From Chitinophaga pinensis (GTDB taxonomy: Bacteria > Bacteroidota > Bacteroidia > Chitinophagales > Chitinophagaceae): 64,000 nucleotides of DNA. The stretch spans positions 3,596,001-3,660,000 of the forward strand of contig LR632930.1 of assembly GCA_902167325.1 (NCBI GenBank), in the 5' to 3' direction. The position numbers and the translations under genes were made by a program. How positions within the stretch are numbered: the first letter of the stretch is position 1; each line of letters opens with the position of its first letter. Of the stretch, positions 8,601-15,273 are shown one piece after another. The notes below the pieces were generated by a model. The model searched no databases and had not been told where the DNA came from. It saw nothing but the letters and a program-made list of their open reading frames with translations.

Positions 8601-8870
8601 GATCAGCTACGCTCGTTATCTGTGAGTGGCATCGCATCGGGTGCGGGTAAAACATGTGAAGTAACGGTGGCTCCTGAGCTGGGTGCACTCAGCTTCGGGA
8701 ACAGGAGCGGAGTGCGTAACGTGAAAATTGCCGCCTTTTCAGCACTGCTGACAGACAGTAAGCCTGCTGAAAAAGAAGTGCAGATCAGCCTCCCTGCCGA
8801 TCATCAGTTGCAAATTAAAATCAATGACTGGGTAAAGCTGGACCTTCAGACGACGACGGAAGCATTGTAA
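5646..8870 (+). CDS. large protein: collagen-like region, two IPT/TIG domains, probable papain-like core
   Basis: 1074 residues, no signal peptide and no sorting domain. Residues about 130-205 look like beta-strand repeats. Residues 216-402 are glycine-rich: a GxY collagen-like run (GRDGEPGKRG) and GG-D/GGxGG blocks, broken by a Cys/His segment (CHYKHP). Residues 421-500 and 503-585 are two IPT/TIG domains (EIEPAYVFPGNKITISG; VPEMLIPGEIMPVTGQGF). After them, GFCTALSSM (Cys657), THCIMPY (His758) and CWDCNHP (Asp796/Asn798) are spaced and worded like the Cys, His and Asp/Asn of papain-fold enzymes, where 'H-x-PY ... YD-N-P' is typical. The C-terminal 270 residues are beta-rich. Protease or transferase activity is inferred. 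It is monocistronic with its own terminator. Confidence 0.75.
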   Translation: MKTIQSGTTISRRKKTTVSDSPESFLSSGDVFADGHLLKSRPGPQQLASREKTARELEKKFSQKFGGKVQVKVDPDPVQAASMLEQIRQIRQQFGVQLLTDLKPLMLKQPRIKIAGGGHIIAAKKSGGKQPIPVKGKISTDTAVIMASELDLTNTTLEIQPEIHTLLLIADKLVCGKNARITWTYQKGKPSHRPDDASLDGQSFPGIVTIPGTRHGRDGEPGKRGIEGVTGTTGRPAPNIEIWVKELVNVPSFDLRGADGGTGGKGQRGGHGGDGADGVKGKESAFKTRCHYKHPAGNGGHGGDGGRGGEGGAGGNGGDGGNILIAVPDGTLDKAISDSPFTPQLDGGDKGDGGTGGDGGPGGRGGNSGNVGACATGRDGQHGSLGQPGKTGPKGKAAGKEGTLEFCTFNEDEWEALLSRPFITEIEPAYVFPGNKITISGTSFVKGDKVVMENAGVLKATVNPDESITVTVPSKMPGGRHVVRVIRAADKVYSNPFSVWVKPRINKVPEMLIPGEIMPVTGQGFLPGAVVLINGKAASSPTVTTGAVAFLVPKDAAHVQAADWLIQVRNPDGMLSNTVSTKKAVELGIPFRYGIHNFAFGNFSIGVPDWQTFYETFGKSEVIFQVIKQPALTGAFYWFYQKYLKGVDKKGLATGFCTALSSMVADKFWKGDTDAFTTPRSKLHAKFTAIHGRLLSRESLIHFHDQSRKGIAMVEKTARAIETVFRKGCDAHQAPLLFFIPSGAIWDKAYFKKLSSTHCIMPYKFQYPAGHKGAKLNAQHSTTVNDLHDVRMYCWDCNHPQNPDCYIRFRKENGVLHFDYHVEGLPEEIKVSSIDNITLGNMSNGAYLYSDHDMPFTGAFGLKKFVIDFLLSPADLEITDEEGRKTGLSNGKLYSGIPDSMPCYLAEGAYLLPEGKSLTRRIVGTGAGIYTYNSILPDGTTVKLEGVETKPGQVDVIGMNADASQVKIAMQEEKPFTFTFSRLIGDQLRSLSVSGIASGAGKTCEVTVAPELGALSFGNRSGVRNVKIAAFSALLTDSKPAEKEVQISLPADHQLQIKINDWVKLDLQTTTEAL

Positions 8871-8889
8871 TCAGTGCTTTCATAAAAAC

Positions 8890-8921
8890 AAGGGCCGTAC
8901 CAACGGGGTGCGGCCTTTTTC
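8890..8921 (+). terminator. intrinsic terminator
   Basis: AGGGCCGTACC pairs with GGTGCGGCCT around a short loop and is followed by TTTTT, just after the collagen-like gene. Confidence 0.8.
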
Positions 8922-9069
8922 ATTTTCGTTTAGCCATTGGCGGATGGACAAAATGACTTTATTGATGGGGAATATGATGAAATACGCTTTAATTTATCTT
9001 GTTGATGCAGGGAGTGCATACAACAATATGGAAAATAGTCTAAGTTGATCATACAAAACTTAATCCCGT

Positions 9070-9468
9070 ATGAAGAAAATCCTGACCCTTGCGGCAGTAG
9101 TCTGCCTGTCAGTCGGCGCGGCGACCCATGCTCCGGCAAAAGCCATTAAATCACCAGTTAAAGTGAAGGCTGCGAAAACGCTTGACTTCCCCCGTGGCAT
9201 CGACTGGAAAATTTATTACTCCGGGCTACCGATGGTATCGCTGGTATGGCCATCATTCACACAGGGTGGTTTGGGGCCGGTACCCTTCACTTTTATGGGA
9301 ACGCAGCAGTACATCAATCCCACTACCACTACGTCCATTTACTGGGCCGGAACGCAGTACACACTACAGCCTAATGTGACGTACACCATGAACATTGCCG
9401 GGGTATTGTACTACTTCCAGATCCCGCTGAACGGATCAGGCTATTGCACCATTACCGGGCATACCTGA
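9070..9468 (+). CDS. small secreted hypothetical protein
   Basis: 132 residues. A clear Sec signal peptide (MKKILTLAAVVCLSVGAATHAPAKA) leads to a mature part of about 107 residues rich in Tyr, Thr, Pro and Gly (TFMGTQQYINPTTTTSIYWAG, YTMNIAGVLYYFQIPLNG), which suggests a small all-beta fold. I recognise no family. It follows the collagen-like gene but a terminator separates them, so it has its own transcript. Confidence 0.65.
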   Translation: MKKILTLAAVVCLSVGAATHAPAKAIKSPVKVKAAKTLDFPRGIDWKIYYSGLPMVSLVWPSFTQGGLGPVPFTFMGTQQYINPTTTTSIYWAGTQYTLQPNVTYTMNIAGVLYYFQIPLNGSGYCTITGHT

Positions 9469-9490
9469 TTGTTACTACATCCTCATTTCG

Positions 9491-9521
9491 AATCCCTCCG
9501 CCAAAACCGGGGGGATTTTTT
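9491..9521 (+). terminator. intrinsic terminator
   Basis: AATCCCTCCG pairs imperfectly with CCGGGGGGATT and is followed by TTTTTT. It is close to the convergent LysR gene end at 9529. Confidence 0.75.
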
Positions 9522-9528
9522 ATGGGTG

Positions 9529-10419
9529 CTAGTCTGATTGTTTCTTCGCGAAGCGGATGAACTGCTGGGCGAGTTTATGCTGCTGGCCCTGGGGGTGAAT
9601 GAAGTGGTATTTGCGGATGAGTTTGAATTGTTTAACGGGTAGTACTTTCAATACGCCGCTTTCCAGCTCGCCCTGCACGGCGCGTAGGGAGAGGAATGCA
9701 GCACAGGGGGCTTCGCGCAGGTAGGATTTAATGCTTTCCGAACTGCCCATGTGCATGAGTATGTTGAGGTCTGTGAGCTTCAGATCCAGTTTCTTTAACT
9801 CGTTCACGATCACCTCAAGCGTGCCGGAACCATGTTCGCGAACCAATAATGGTATCTTCCGGAGATCATCCGTGGTAAGGGCGCCTTTGAAAGGGTATTT
9901 GAATTTGGCGTTAGAGATTAGGGCAATTTCATCTTTCGCCAGTTCGGTATATTTCAGTTGCGGATTCCGGGAATGGCCTTCGATGATACCCACTTCGATA
10001 TCCTTTTGCAGCAGCGCCTGCTCGATCTGTTCGGTATTGCCGTTGATAAGCGAAGTTCGGATGGATGGATGTTCCTGGTTAAAGCGTGCCAGTACGCCGG
10101 GCAGATAGTACTGCTCTATGGTGGAGCTGGCGCCAATGTTGAGCAGGCCGCCCTGATCCTGCTTTAGTTGATGGAGATCGTATTCCATATTGCCGTACAG
10201 CAGAAAGATCTGATTGGCATACTGGAGCAGCAGCTTGCCGCCCGGGGTGAGCCGGATACGGTTGCCGATTCGTTCAAACAGCGCGATGCCCAGCTGCTCT
10301 TCCATCCCATGTATATGTTTGGTAACTGCGGGCTGGGAAATAAACAGCTCTTCCGCCGCTTTGGTGAAGCTCAGCCGCTTGGCGACAGTATGAAATACCT
10401 TTAACCTGAAATCGAACAT
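9529..10419 (-). CDS. LysR family transcriptional regulator (CysL/CbbR/YeiE type)
   Basis: 296 residues from the ATG at 10419. The upstream in-frame extension (to 10605) overlaps a terminator and the neighbouring gene and is rejected. The winged HTH is at residues 1-60 (FHTVAKRLSFTKAAEELFISQPAVTKHIHGMEEQLG), with an effector domain from about 90. The wording resembles LysR proteins controlling sulfur or carbon assimilation. It is the last gene downstream of the cytochrome/DsrE/binding-protein operon on the same strand, and a LysR-type palindrome lies upstream of that operon, so it is the obvious candidate regulator. A -7-like box (TATTTTTA, minus strand) lies 4 bases before its ATG. Confidence 0.88.
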   Translation of the reverse strand: MFDFRLKVFHTVAKRLSFTKAAEELFISQPAVTKHIHGMEEQLGIALFERIGNRIRLTPGGKLLLQYANQIFLLYGNMEYDLHQLKQDQGGLLNIGASSTIEQYYLPGVLARFNQEHPSIRTSLINGNTEQIEQALLQKDIEVGIIEGHSRNPQLKYTELAKDEIALISNAKFKYPFKGALTTDDLRKIPLLVREHGSGTLEVIVNELKKLDLKLTDLNILMHMGSSESIKSYLREAPCAAFLSLRAVQGELESGVLKVLPVKQFKLIRKYHFIHPQGQQHKLAQQFIRFAKKQSD

Positions 10420-10445
10420 GCCGTAAAAATACGATTTGATAAGCA

Positions 10446-10490
10446 GGAAAAAGCGGTCTGTACCAGCATGCCGGTAACAAACCGCTTTTA
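10446..10490 (-). terminator. intrinsic terminator between binding-protein gene and LysR gene
   Basis: A long stem (AAAGCGGT ... ACCGCTTT, extended by imperfect inner pairs) ends in a U-tract on the minus strand. It separates the three-gene operon from the regulator. Confidence 0.75.
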
Positions 10491-10507
10491 TTATTGATTT
10501 GAGGCTG

Positions 10508-11416
10508 TTATGGCGCCGTAAAACCGAAGTGACGGTAGATAGCCTGTCCACGGGGGCCGGTAAGGAACGCGAGGAAGTCTTTGGCCGCCTGCGGATGGGA
10601 TGCATTTTTCAATATGCCTGCCATATAAGTGGCGCGGATGTTTTCACTTTCAGGTATTTCGATCATAACGAGCGGATGTCCGAGGCGTTGCTGGTAAAGG
10701 GCTTCGGTGTACCAGACAGGACCGGCATCTGCCTCATTATAGAGCATGCGCATGGGAGATTCGCGATGGTGGATGCGGGTGAGCCAGGTTTCGCCATTTA
10801 CGGTTTTATGGTCCATGATCACATTGCGGAGGGAATCGCCACCGGCTTTGCGGTAGGCTTCCTCTATGCGCCGGCCGATGCCTTCCCAGGCAGGGTTAGG
10901 CATTGCTACCCGCAGGCCGGGGCGCCCCAGGTCGCGGAGGCTTTTCAGCCCTTCGGATTTATCCTGCCGTGCCATGATAGCTATCCGGTTGCCGGCATAG
11001 GCGGCCACTGCACTGAAGCGCGGGCGCATCTCATCGATGCGGGCTTTGCCTGCAGTATACACGTCGGGAAGGAAATCTATCCGCATATTACCCATCGTAA
11101 GCGATCCCGTTTCGATTTGCCGGGCCAGGATGCCGGGTGGCAGCGTTTCCGCAAATACCCGCTGGTATTGAGGGTAAGATCTTTTGAACTCCCGAATCAG
11201 TGTATCTATCACCATAAACTGGTTGCCGGCGAAGAAAATAATAAGCTGGGGGTCGCGCACATCACCATACAGGTCGGGCACATTGTCGATCCCCGGAATG
11301 GTAAAGTTAACGCCGGCTGCCGGAGGTGTATTCCAGGGAGGGTCGTAGCGGTGAGTGTCCTGTGCTGTGGAAGATTGTGCAACTAACAGCGCGAGGGGGA
11401 TTATCCATTTTTTCAT
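10508..11416 (-). CDS. periplasmic substrate-binding protein (ModA/SBP_bac_11-like), no transporter nearby
   Basis: 302 residues with a signal peptide (MKKWIIPLALLVAQSSTAQ). Features of the extracellular solute-binding fold are PQLIIFFAGNQFMVIDTLIREFKRSYP, RIAIMARQDKSEGLKSLRDLGRPGLRVAMPNPAWEGIGRRIEEAY and the C-terminal AKDFLAFLTGPRGQAIYRHFGF. Relatives bind oxyanions such as molybdate or sulfate. No ABC permease or ATPase gene is present, so it may act as a sensor or delivery protein rather than in transport; this is inference. It is the third gene of the operon starting at 12903, 11 bases after the DsrE-like gene. Confidence 0.75.
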   Translation of the reverse strand: MKKWIIPLALLVAQSSTAQDTHRYDPPWNTPPAAGVNFTIPGIDNVPDLYGDVRDPQLIIFFAGNQFMVIDTLIREFKRSYPQYQRVFAETLPPGILARQIETGSLTMGNMRIDFLPDVYTAGKARIDEMRPRFSAVAAYAGNRIAIMARQDKSEGLKSLRDLGRPGLRVAMPNPAWEGIGRRIEEAYRKAGGDSLRNVIMDHKTVNGETWLTRIHHRESPMRMLYNEADAGPVWYTEALYQQRLGHPLVMIEIPESENIRATYMAGILKNASHPQAAKDFLAFLTGPRGQAIYRHFGFTAP

Positions 11417-11427
11417 GTTGTTAACGG

Positions 11428-11850
11428 TTAAGGGTGAATGTAAGACCAGCCTTCCTGCTGTTTGATGATAAGTTCTCCGTTGCCGCTGGGGGTGTAAAGA
11501 ATGAAGGGGAAAAGCTCGTCTTTGGTTACTCTTCTTTCCTTCAGTGTGTTCTCACATTCCACGAGCAGAACGCCTTTCGCAGCAAGCTCTTTCAGCTGTG
11601 GCTCGTATGGTTGGTTTTTACGGTAGAGGTTAATCCCGCCACCATGGGCCACGAGTTCAATAACGATTTGGTTGGCCAGGCGTGGGTCGTCCAGCGCGTT
11701 TTTAATATTGCGCAGCGTGGCGCGGATCACTTTGTCATCGTCACTGTTCAGCTGGTAAATTGCTTTGTAGGTGGTTTTAACATCCTGCGCAAGCGTGCCG
11801 GACCCTATGAGGCAAAGCATGGCTACAAGCAGCATTTTTCCGTGTTGCAT
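11428..11850 (-). CDS. secreted DsrE-like protein
   Basis: 140 residues: a signal peptide (MQHGKMLLVAMLCLIGSGTLAQ), then a DsrE/DsrF-like fold (KAIYQLNSDDDKVIRATLRNIKNAL; IVIELVAHGGGINLYRK; LAAKGVLLVECENTLKERRV). The conserved pattern is 'AxGxG(I) ... GVxxxxCxNTL', with one Cys in VECENTL at the sulfur-carrier position of related proteins. Cytoplasmic DsrE-like proteins carry sulfur; export of this one suggests a periplasmic partner for the neighbouring cytochrome. It lies 27 bases downstream of the cytochrome gene. Confidence 0.8.
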   Translation of the reverse strand: MQHGKMLLVAMLCLIGSGTLAQDVKTTYKAIYQLNSDDDKVIRATLRNIKNALDDPRLANQIVIELVAHGGGINLYRKNQPYEPQLKELAAKGVLLVECENTLKERRVTKDELFPFILYTPSGNGELIIKQQEGWSYIHP

Positions 11851-11877
11851 ATGGGTGGTTTTTGTTATGAAAATGAA

Positions 11878-12903
11878 TTACTGTGCGGCTTCGATAGGAC
11901 CAAATGGACCGAGTTTATGCTGTTTTTCGGAGAAGCCGTCGGCATATGGTCCGAATGGGTAGTCGGTGGGCTTTGTCCGGATATCCTGCCAGTCGGCTGA
12001 CTGGTCTTTATGCGGCCGCGGCATGGAGTTGACGAATGCGGCAACATCCCATGCTTCTTCCGGTGTGAGCTGCGGCGCATCGTGTGTGGCGCCCAAAGGC
12101 ATATTGTTGCGGACGAAGCCTGCGAAGTTGGAGATGCGGTATAGACCAGCGGCATCGTTATAGCTATTCGGGCCCCAAAGCGGAGGGTAGGCGTATTCCA
12201 GTCCGTCGGCCGCCATCAGTCCTTCGCCATCCTTGCCATGGCAACTGCGGCAGGAGCGCTCATAGATAATATTTCCTTTGGCGGAATCGGCTTCGCGGGC
12301 GAGTAGGGCGGGCTTGTTAAGACCGCTGCCAGCAGGCTTTTGGCCGGGTTTAACATTACTTCCGAGCCATTCGATGTAAGCGCGGATGGCATGCATTTCG
12401 CGGGAGGATGCGTCTGGTGCGGTGCCATTCAGGCTGCGCTCAAAGCAGTCGCTTACCCTTTTGACAATGGTTTCCTCAGTGCCGGAGCGTGCCCGGAAGC
12501 GTGGATAGGTAGCGGCTACGGCGCTGTAGTTATTGCCGAAGGGGAGGGTGCCGGAGGCGAGGTGGCAGTTCTGGCAATTCATGCCGTTGGAAATTTGGGC
12601 TACACTTCCTTGCGGACCCAGGTACCGTGCAGTATGCGAGATAAGCTCGCGGCCGTAGGTTACGAGTGCGCCGCTTTCCCCGGCGGGGATAGTAGCTTCG
12701 GAAGGCGGCTGCCAGTAACCCTCCGTATGGCTAACCTGCGAAGCCGGAGTATGACCCGGACCGGCCGGGGCGGGTACGAGGGCACCGTAACAGATAACAC
12801 TGGTTTCAAGCAACACAATAATCACGAGGATGAATATGCAGGCCAGCAGCTGATAGATGATACATTTTAATCGCAGGTACTTTGGATCGTGGAGCGTATT
12901 CAT
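11878..12903 (-). CDS. membrane-anchored dihaem cytochrome c, TsdA (thiosulfate dehydrogenase)-like
   Basis: 341 residues from the ATG at 12903, chosen because a consensus promoter lies between it and the longer start at 12942. One N-terminal anchor helix (residues about 12-35) precedes two haem domains. Haem 1 is CQNCH (Cys110, Cys113, His114); 39 residues later Cys153 in SDCFERSLNG sits where TsdA has its axial cysteine ligand. Haem 2 is CRSCH (His222) with Met268 in NNMPLG as probable ligand. This pattern fits thiosulfate dehydrogenase/tetrathionate reductase TsdA; the direction and substrate are inferred. It is first in an operon with a secreted DsrE-like protein and a binding protein. 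Confidence 0.8.
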   Translation of the reverse strand: MNTLHDPKYLRLKCIIYQLLACIFILVIIVLLETSVICYGALVPAPAGPGHTPASQVSHTEGYWQPPSEATIPAGESGALVTYGRELISHTARYLGPQGSVAQISNGMNCQNCHLASGTLPFGNNYSAVAATYPRFRARSGTEETIVKRVSDCFERSLNGTAPDASSREMHAIRAYIEWLGSNVKPGQKPAGSGLNKPALLAREADSAKGNIIYERSCRSCHGKDGEGLMAADGLEYAYPPLWGPNSYNDAAGLYRISNFAGFVRNNMPLGATHDAPQLTPEEAWDVAAFVNSMPRPHKDQSADWQDIRTKPTDYPFGPYADGFSEKQHKLGPFGPIEAAQ

Positions 12904-12921
12904 ATGAGCGTATTTACCCGT

Positions 12922-12953
12922 CAAAAGTACATGGTGCCCCAAGTGAAGTCAAA
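12922..12953 (-). promoter_or_regulatory. consensus promoter of the cytochrome operon
   Basis: On the minus strand, TTTG (12953-12950) and TACTTTTG (12929-12922) are separated by exactly 20 bases, a full Bacteroidota promoter. Transcription should start near 12915, about a dozen bases before the ATG at 12903. Confidence 0.75.
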
Positions 12954-12971
12954 TGAATAAAGCTGATGCGC

Positions 12972-12988
12972 TATAACCATAAGTTATA
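12972..12988. promoter_or_regulatory. LysR-type operator candidate
   Basis: TATAACCATAAGTTATA is a 17-base palindrome (ATAAC-N5-GTTAT) that includes the T-N11-A core of LysR boxes. Its centre is about 65 bases upstream of the predicted start near 12915, the usual place of a LysR recognition site. Confidence 0.6.
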
Positions 12989-13190
12989 ATGAGCTAATTT
13001 CTAATAACCTATAGGAATAGTGAAGTAGTGCCTGTGCGGGTTTCCGGTTGGGTAGGCTAAAAGTGCATTTCAGCAGCAGTAATAGGTGTCTGAGAGGCGG
13101 AGAGGGGGCATTGAGCGGGTATATTGACTTTCTTTGTAACTTAGTAACAGTTATATATTTTAATTGTTCAACTCCAAAAAATCACCAACA

Positions 13191-13775
13191 ATGAAAGCAT
13201 TACGCATGGTTATGTGCATGGCAGGCGCCCTATTACTGGCAGCCGGAGCCAATGCCCAGCGCATCCGCGTGACCGATGGCAGCCTGGATGTTCTGAAGAA
13301 TGAAAAAGAAATCAGCATCGAGTTTACCTACAACAACATGAAAGTCGGCAAGTTCGACAAAGAAGCCGATTATGTGAGCAGCCGGGTGAAAGATCTCAAC
13401 AAGAAAGAAGCCGGCAAAGGCGATACCTGGGCCAAAGCATGGGTAGATGATCGCAAGGAGCGCTTCGAGCCTAAGTTTGAGGAGCTTTTCACACAGGTTA
13501 CCGATATGAAGATCGCGAACAAATCCAAGTACATTCTCATTTTCAATACCTCGTTCACTGAACCCGGCTTTAACGTGGGTGTAATGCGCAAGAACGCTTA
13601 TATCAGCGGAGAGTTTACGCTGGTAGAGTCGGCAGACCGTAATAAGGTAGTAGCAAAAGGTACGCTTGAAAAAGCGCCCGGCAGAACCTTCTGGGACAAC
13701 GATTTCGATACCGGAGAACGTATTTCCGAAGCTTATGAGATGGCCGGCAAAGCCCTGGCCCGCTATATCCGCTAG
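13191..13775 (+). CDS. secreted hypothetical protein
   Basis: 194 residues from the ATG at 13191, the start that puts a Sec signal peptide at the N-terminus (MKALRMVMCMAGALLLAAGANAQ). The mature part contains KEISIEFTYNNMKVGKFDKEADYVSSRVKDLN and NKSKYILIFNTSFTEPGFNVGVMRKNAYISGEFTLVE, an alpha/beta pattern I cannot assign to a named family with confidence. A TTTG (13133) with a TATATTTT (13154) 17 bases on may be its promoter. A strong terminator follows. Confidence 0.7.
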   Translation: MKALRMVMCMAGALLLAAGANAQRIRVTDGSLDVLKNEKEISIEFTYNNMKVGKFDKEADYVSSRVKDLNKKEAGKGDTWAKAWVDDRKERFEPKFEELFTQVTDMKIANKSKYILIFNTSFTEPGFNVGVMRKNAYISGEFTLVESADRNKVVAKGTLEKAPGRTFWDNDFDTGERISEAYEMAGKALARYIR

Positions 13776-13792
13776 TAATACCGGATATCAGT

Positions 13793-13833
13793 AAAAAAAT
13801 CCCCCCGGTGATTACCGGGGGGATTTTTATTTT
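13793..13833. terminator. bidirectional intrinsic terminator
   Basis: AATCCCCCCGGTGATTACCGGGGGGATT, with an A-run before it and a T-run after it, serves both convergent genes (ends 13775 and 13848). Confidence 0.9.
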
Positions 13834-13847
13834 ATACATAGCGTTAA

Positions 13848-14255
13848 CTACACTTCCATCGCATCGTACACGATCACCTTATCCCACAGGTGGCTGCATT
13901 TCTTTATGAACTCCTGGTGAATGGGGTGCACCTGGTAGGCTGCTTCCCCAGCCAGATCATCGAAAAAGATCAGCTCCGAAACACCCCAGCTGCCATCTAC
14001 CACGCCGCGCTGCTCTGTTCCTGCCACAATACCCACCCGCAGATCGCGCACGGTAGGGATCTTAGAAAGCGATTTTACCCCCGCAACCAGCGCATCCCGG
14101 TCTTCCTTCGAACCCGGATTCTTCAGCCAGAAGAAAACGTGATGTGCCATGGGAGGCTTTTTAGCGGAAGATGTTACCGGCATGGCGGCTGCCGCAGTAC
14201 CGGCGCATAATGCCGCCGCGGTGCCCAGGAACTTGCGTCTGTTCGATTTGGTCAT
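13848..14255 (-). CDS. exported Dabb (stress-responsive alpha/beta-barrel) protein
   Basis: 135 residues. The N-terminus MTKSNRRKFLGTAAALCAGTAAAA is a twin-arginine-type signal (RRKFLG). It is followed by a Dabb domain: MAHHVFFWLKNPGSKEDRDALVAGVKSLSKIPTVRDLRVG, then SWGVSELIFFDDLAGEAAYQVHPIHQEFIKKC. Dabb proteins form small dimeric ferredoxin-like barrels, most of them cytoplasmic. A Tat-exported version suggests that it folds, perhaps with a cofactor, before export; this is inference. Substrate unknown. Confidence 0.85.
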   Translation of the reverse strand: MTKSNRRKFLGTAAALCAGTAAAAMPVTSSAKKPPMAHHVFFWLKNPGSKEDRDALVAGVKSLSKIPTVRDLRVGIVAGTEQRGVVDGSWGVSELIFFDDLAGEAAYQVHPIHQEFIKKCSHLWDKVIVYDAMEV

Positions 14256-14427
14256 GGGTTTTCTGTTTTTTAGTTGATAATGTGTTCAAAATACACAACT
14301 ATCCCGTAATCCGGAAGTCTTCCCCTCAAATTAGGTATTGTTACCCACTAAATTTGAGTACTAAAAGCTATGGGGTACCCTCTCTGCCGCCGGTACCTTT
14401 GCAAGGTTAACAATAAAACGTGCTACC

Positions 14428-15024
14428 ATGCTACCCCAAAAAGCAATGTCCCTCTTCTGCAGGGCACTCTTCATTTCCATTTGCGCTTTCGCCATGGCCT
14501 GTGGCAAAAAAGATTCCGGGAGGGATACGCCCGGAAACCACCTCCCCAAATCCAGTGTACCTGTCGAACTGGTGGGTAAATACTGGCATACAGGTTCTTT
14601 TTCCATGACGCAATTCTCAAACTATGATGGCAGCTACGCCGGCCAGGCATTTGAAATTGCCACAGGTTACAAATTCTCAGCTGATGGTACTGCGGAACAA
14701 TATTTCTACTGGACCAAAACCAGTACTTATTGCCGTGAGCAGGTACTCGGTTATCGCAAAGGCACCGCAGTATTCGATGCGGCGAAAAAGAACTTCCGGT
14801 TCTACGCAGCTTCCGGATACTACCGCCGCTACAATTCCTGCGGTGGAAGCCAGTCGCCCGGATATGGCGAAAAGGTGGCATACGGTCCGGACGATCTGCA
14901 TCCGAAGTATGTAGACGAGCAGAAGAACTGGACACTGGTAACCGAGCAGGGGAAACTGATCTGGAGGGTGCCCTTTGATGACGGGTCGGTTAATGATTAT
15001 ACGCGTGCAGATAATCCTGAATAA
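14428..15024 (+). CDS. hypothetical lipoprotein
   Basis: 198 residues. The hydrophobic start ends in AFAMAC-GKKDSG, a lipobox with Cys near residue 25; a start at 14446 would give a more usual signal length. The mature part has VELVGKYWHTGSFSMTQF and YKFSADGTAEQYFYWT, a lipocalin-like 'G.W..' plus 'f..dGta' pattern common in small Bacteroidota lipoproteins. Four mature cysteines or fewer are visible. No firm family assignment. Confidence 0.65.
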   Translation: MLPQKAMSLFCRALFISICAFAMACGKKDSGRDTPGNHLPKSSVPVELVGKYWHTGSFSMTQFSNYDGSYAGQAFEIATGYKFSADGTAEQYFYWTKTSTYCREQVLGYRKGTAVFDAAKKNFRFYAASGYYRRYNSCGGSQSPGYGEKVAYGPDDLHPKYVDEQKNWTLVTEQGKLIWRVPFDDGSVNDYTRADNPE

Positions 15025-15043
15025 GGGGGTTATTGATTACTGG

Positions 15044-15090
15044 CACCTGCGCCTGTCCGGAACCATCCGGCAGCGCAGGTTTTTTATTTT
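15044..15090 (+). terminator. intrinsic terminator
   Basis: ACCTGCG/CGCAGGT outer stem with a CCGG inner stem, followed by TTTTTTATTTT, 20 bases after the lipoprotein gene. Confidence 0.8.
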
Positions 15091-15273
15091 GAGTATACCC
15101 TGCAGCGGGAAACAACAACCCAAAAGCCGGAAACAGTTTTTCGGGGGCGGAAAAAAGGCAGGGTACTCCCGGAAAAGTGGGAAACAATAGTAACGGGGAA
15201 TTACCTTATTTCGTCCTTTAGCGCATTCCGGCAAAAATACCGGCAAAGACAATAACCCTTTAATCCGCAGTTC

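Noticed and set aside
9481-9500. TTCGAATCCCTCCGCCA resembling the 3' end of a tRNA
   Set aside because: No acceptor, D- or anticodon-arm sequence lies upstream, and the same bases form the left arm of an intrinsic terminator; an attachment-site remnant is not supported by any nearby integrase.
10420-10605. N-terminal extension of the LysR gene to 10605
   Set aside because: It would run through a strong terminator and into the preceding gene; the ATG at 10419 gives the standard LysR N-terminus.
12904-12942. Upstream start for the TsdA-like cytochrome at 12942
   Set aside because: A consensus promoter -7 box (12922-12929) lies between this ATG and the one at 12903, so it would be upstream of the transcript start.
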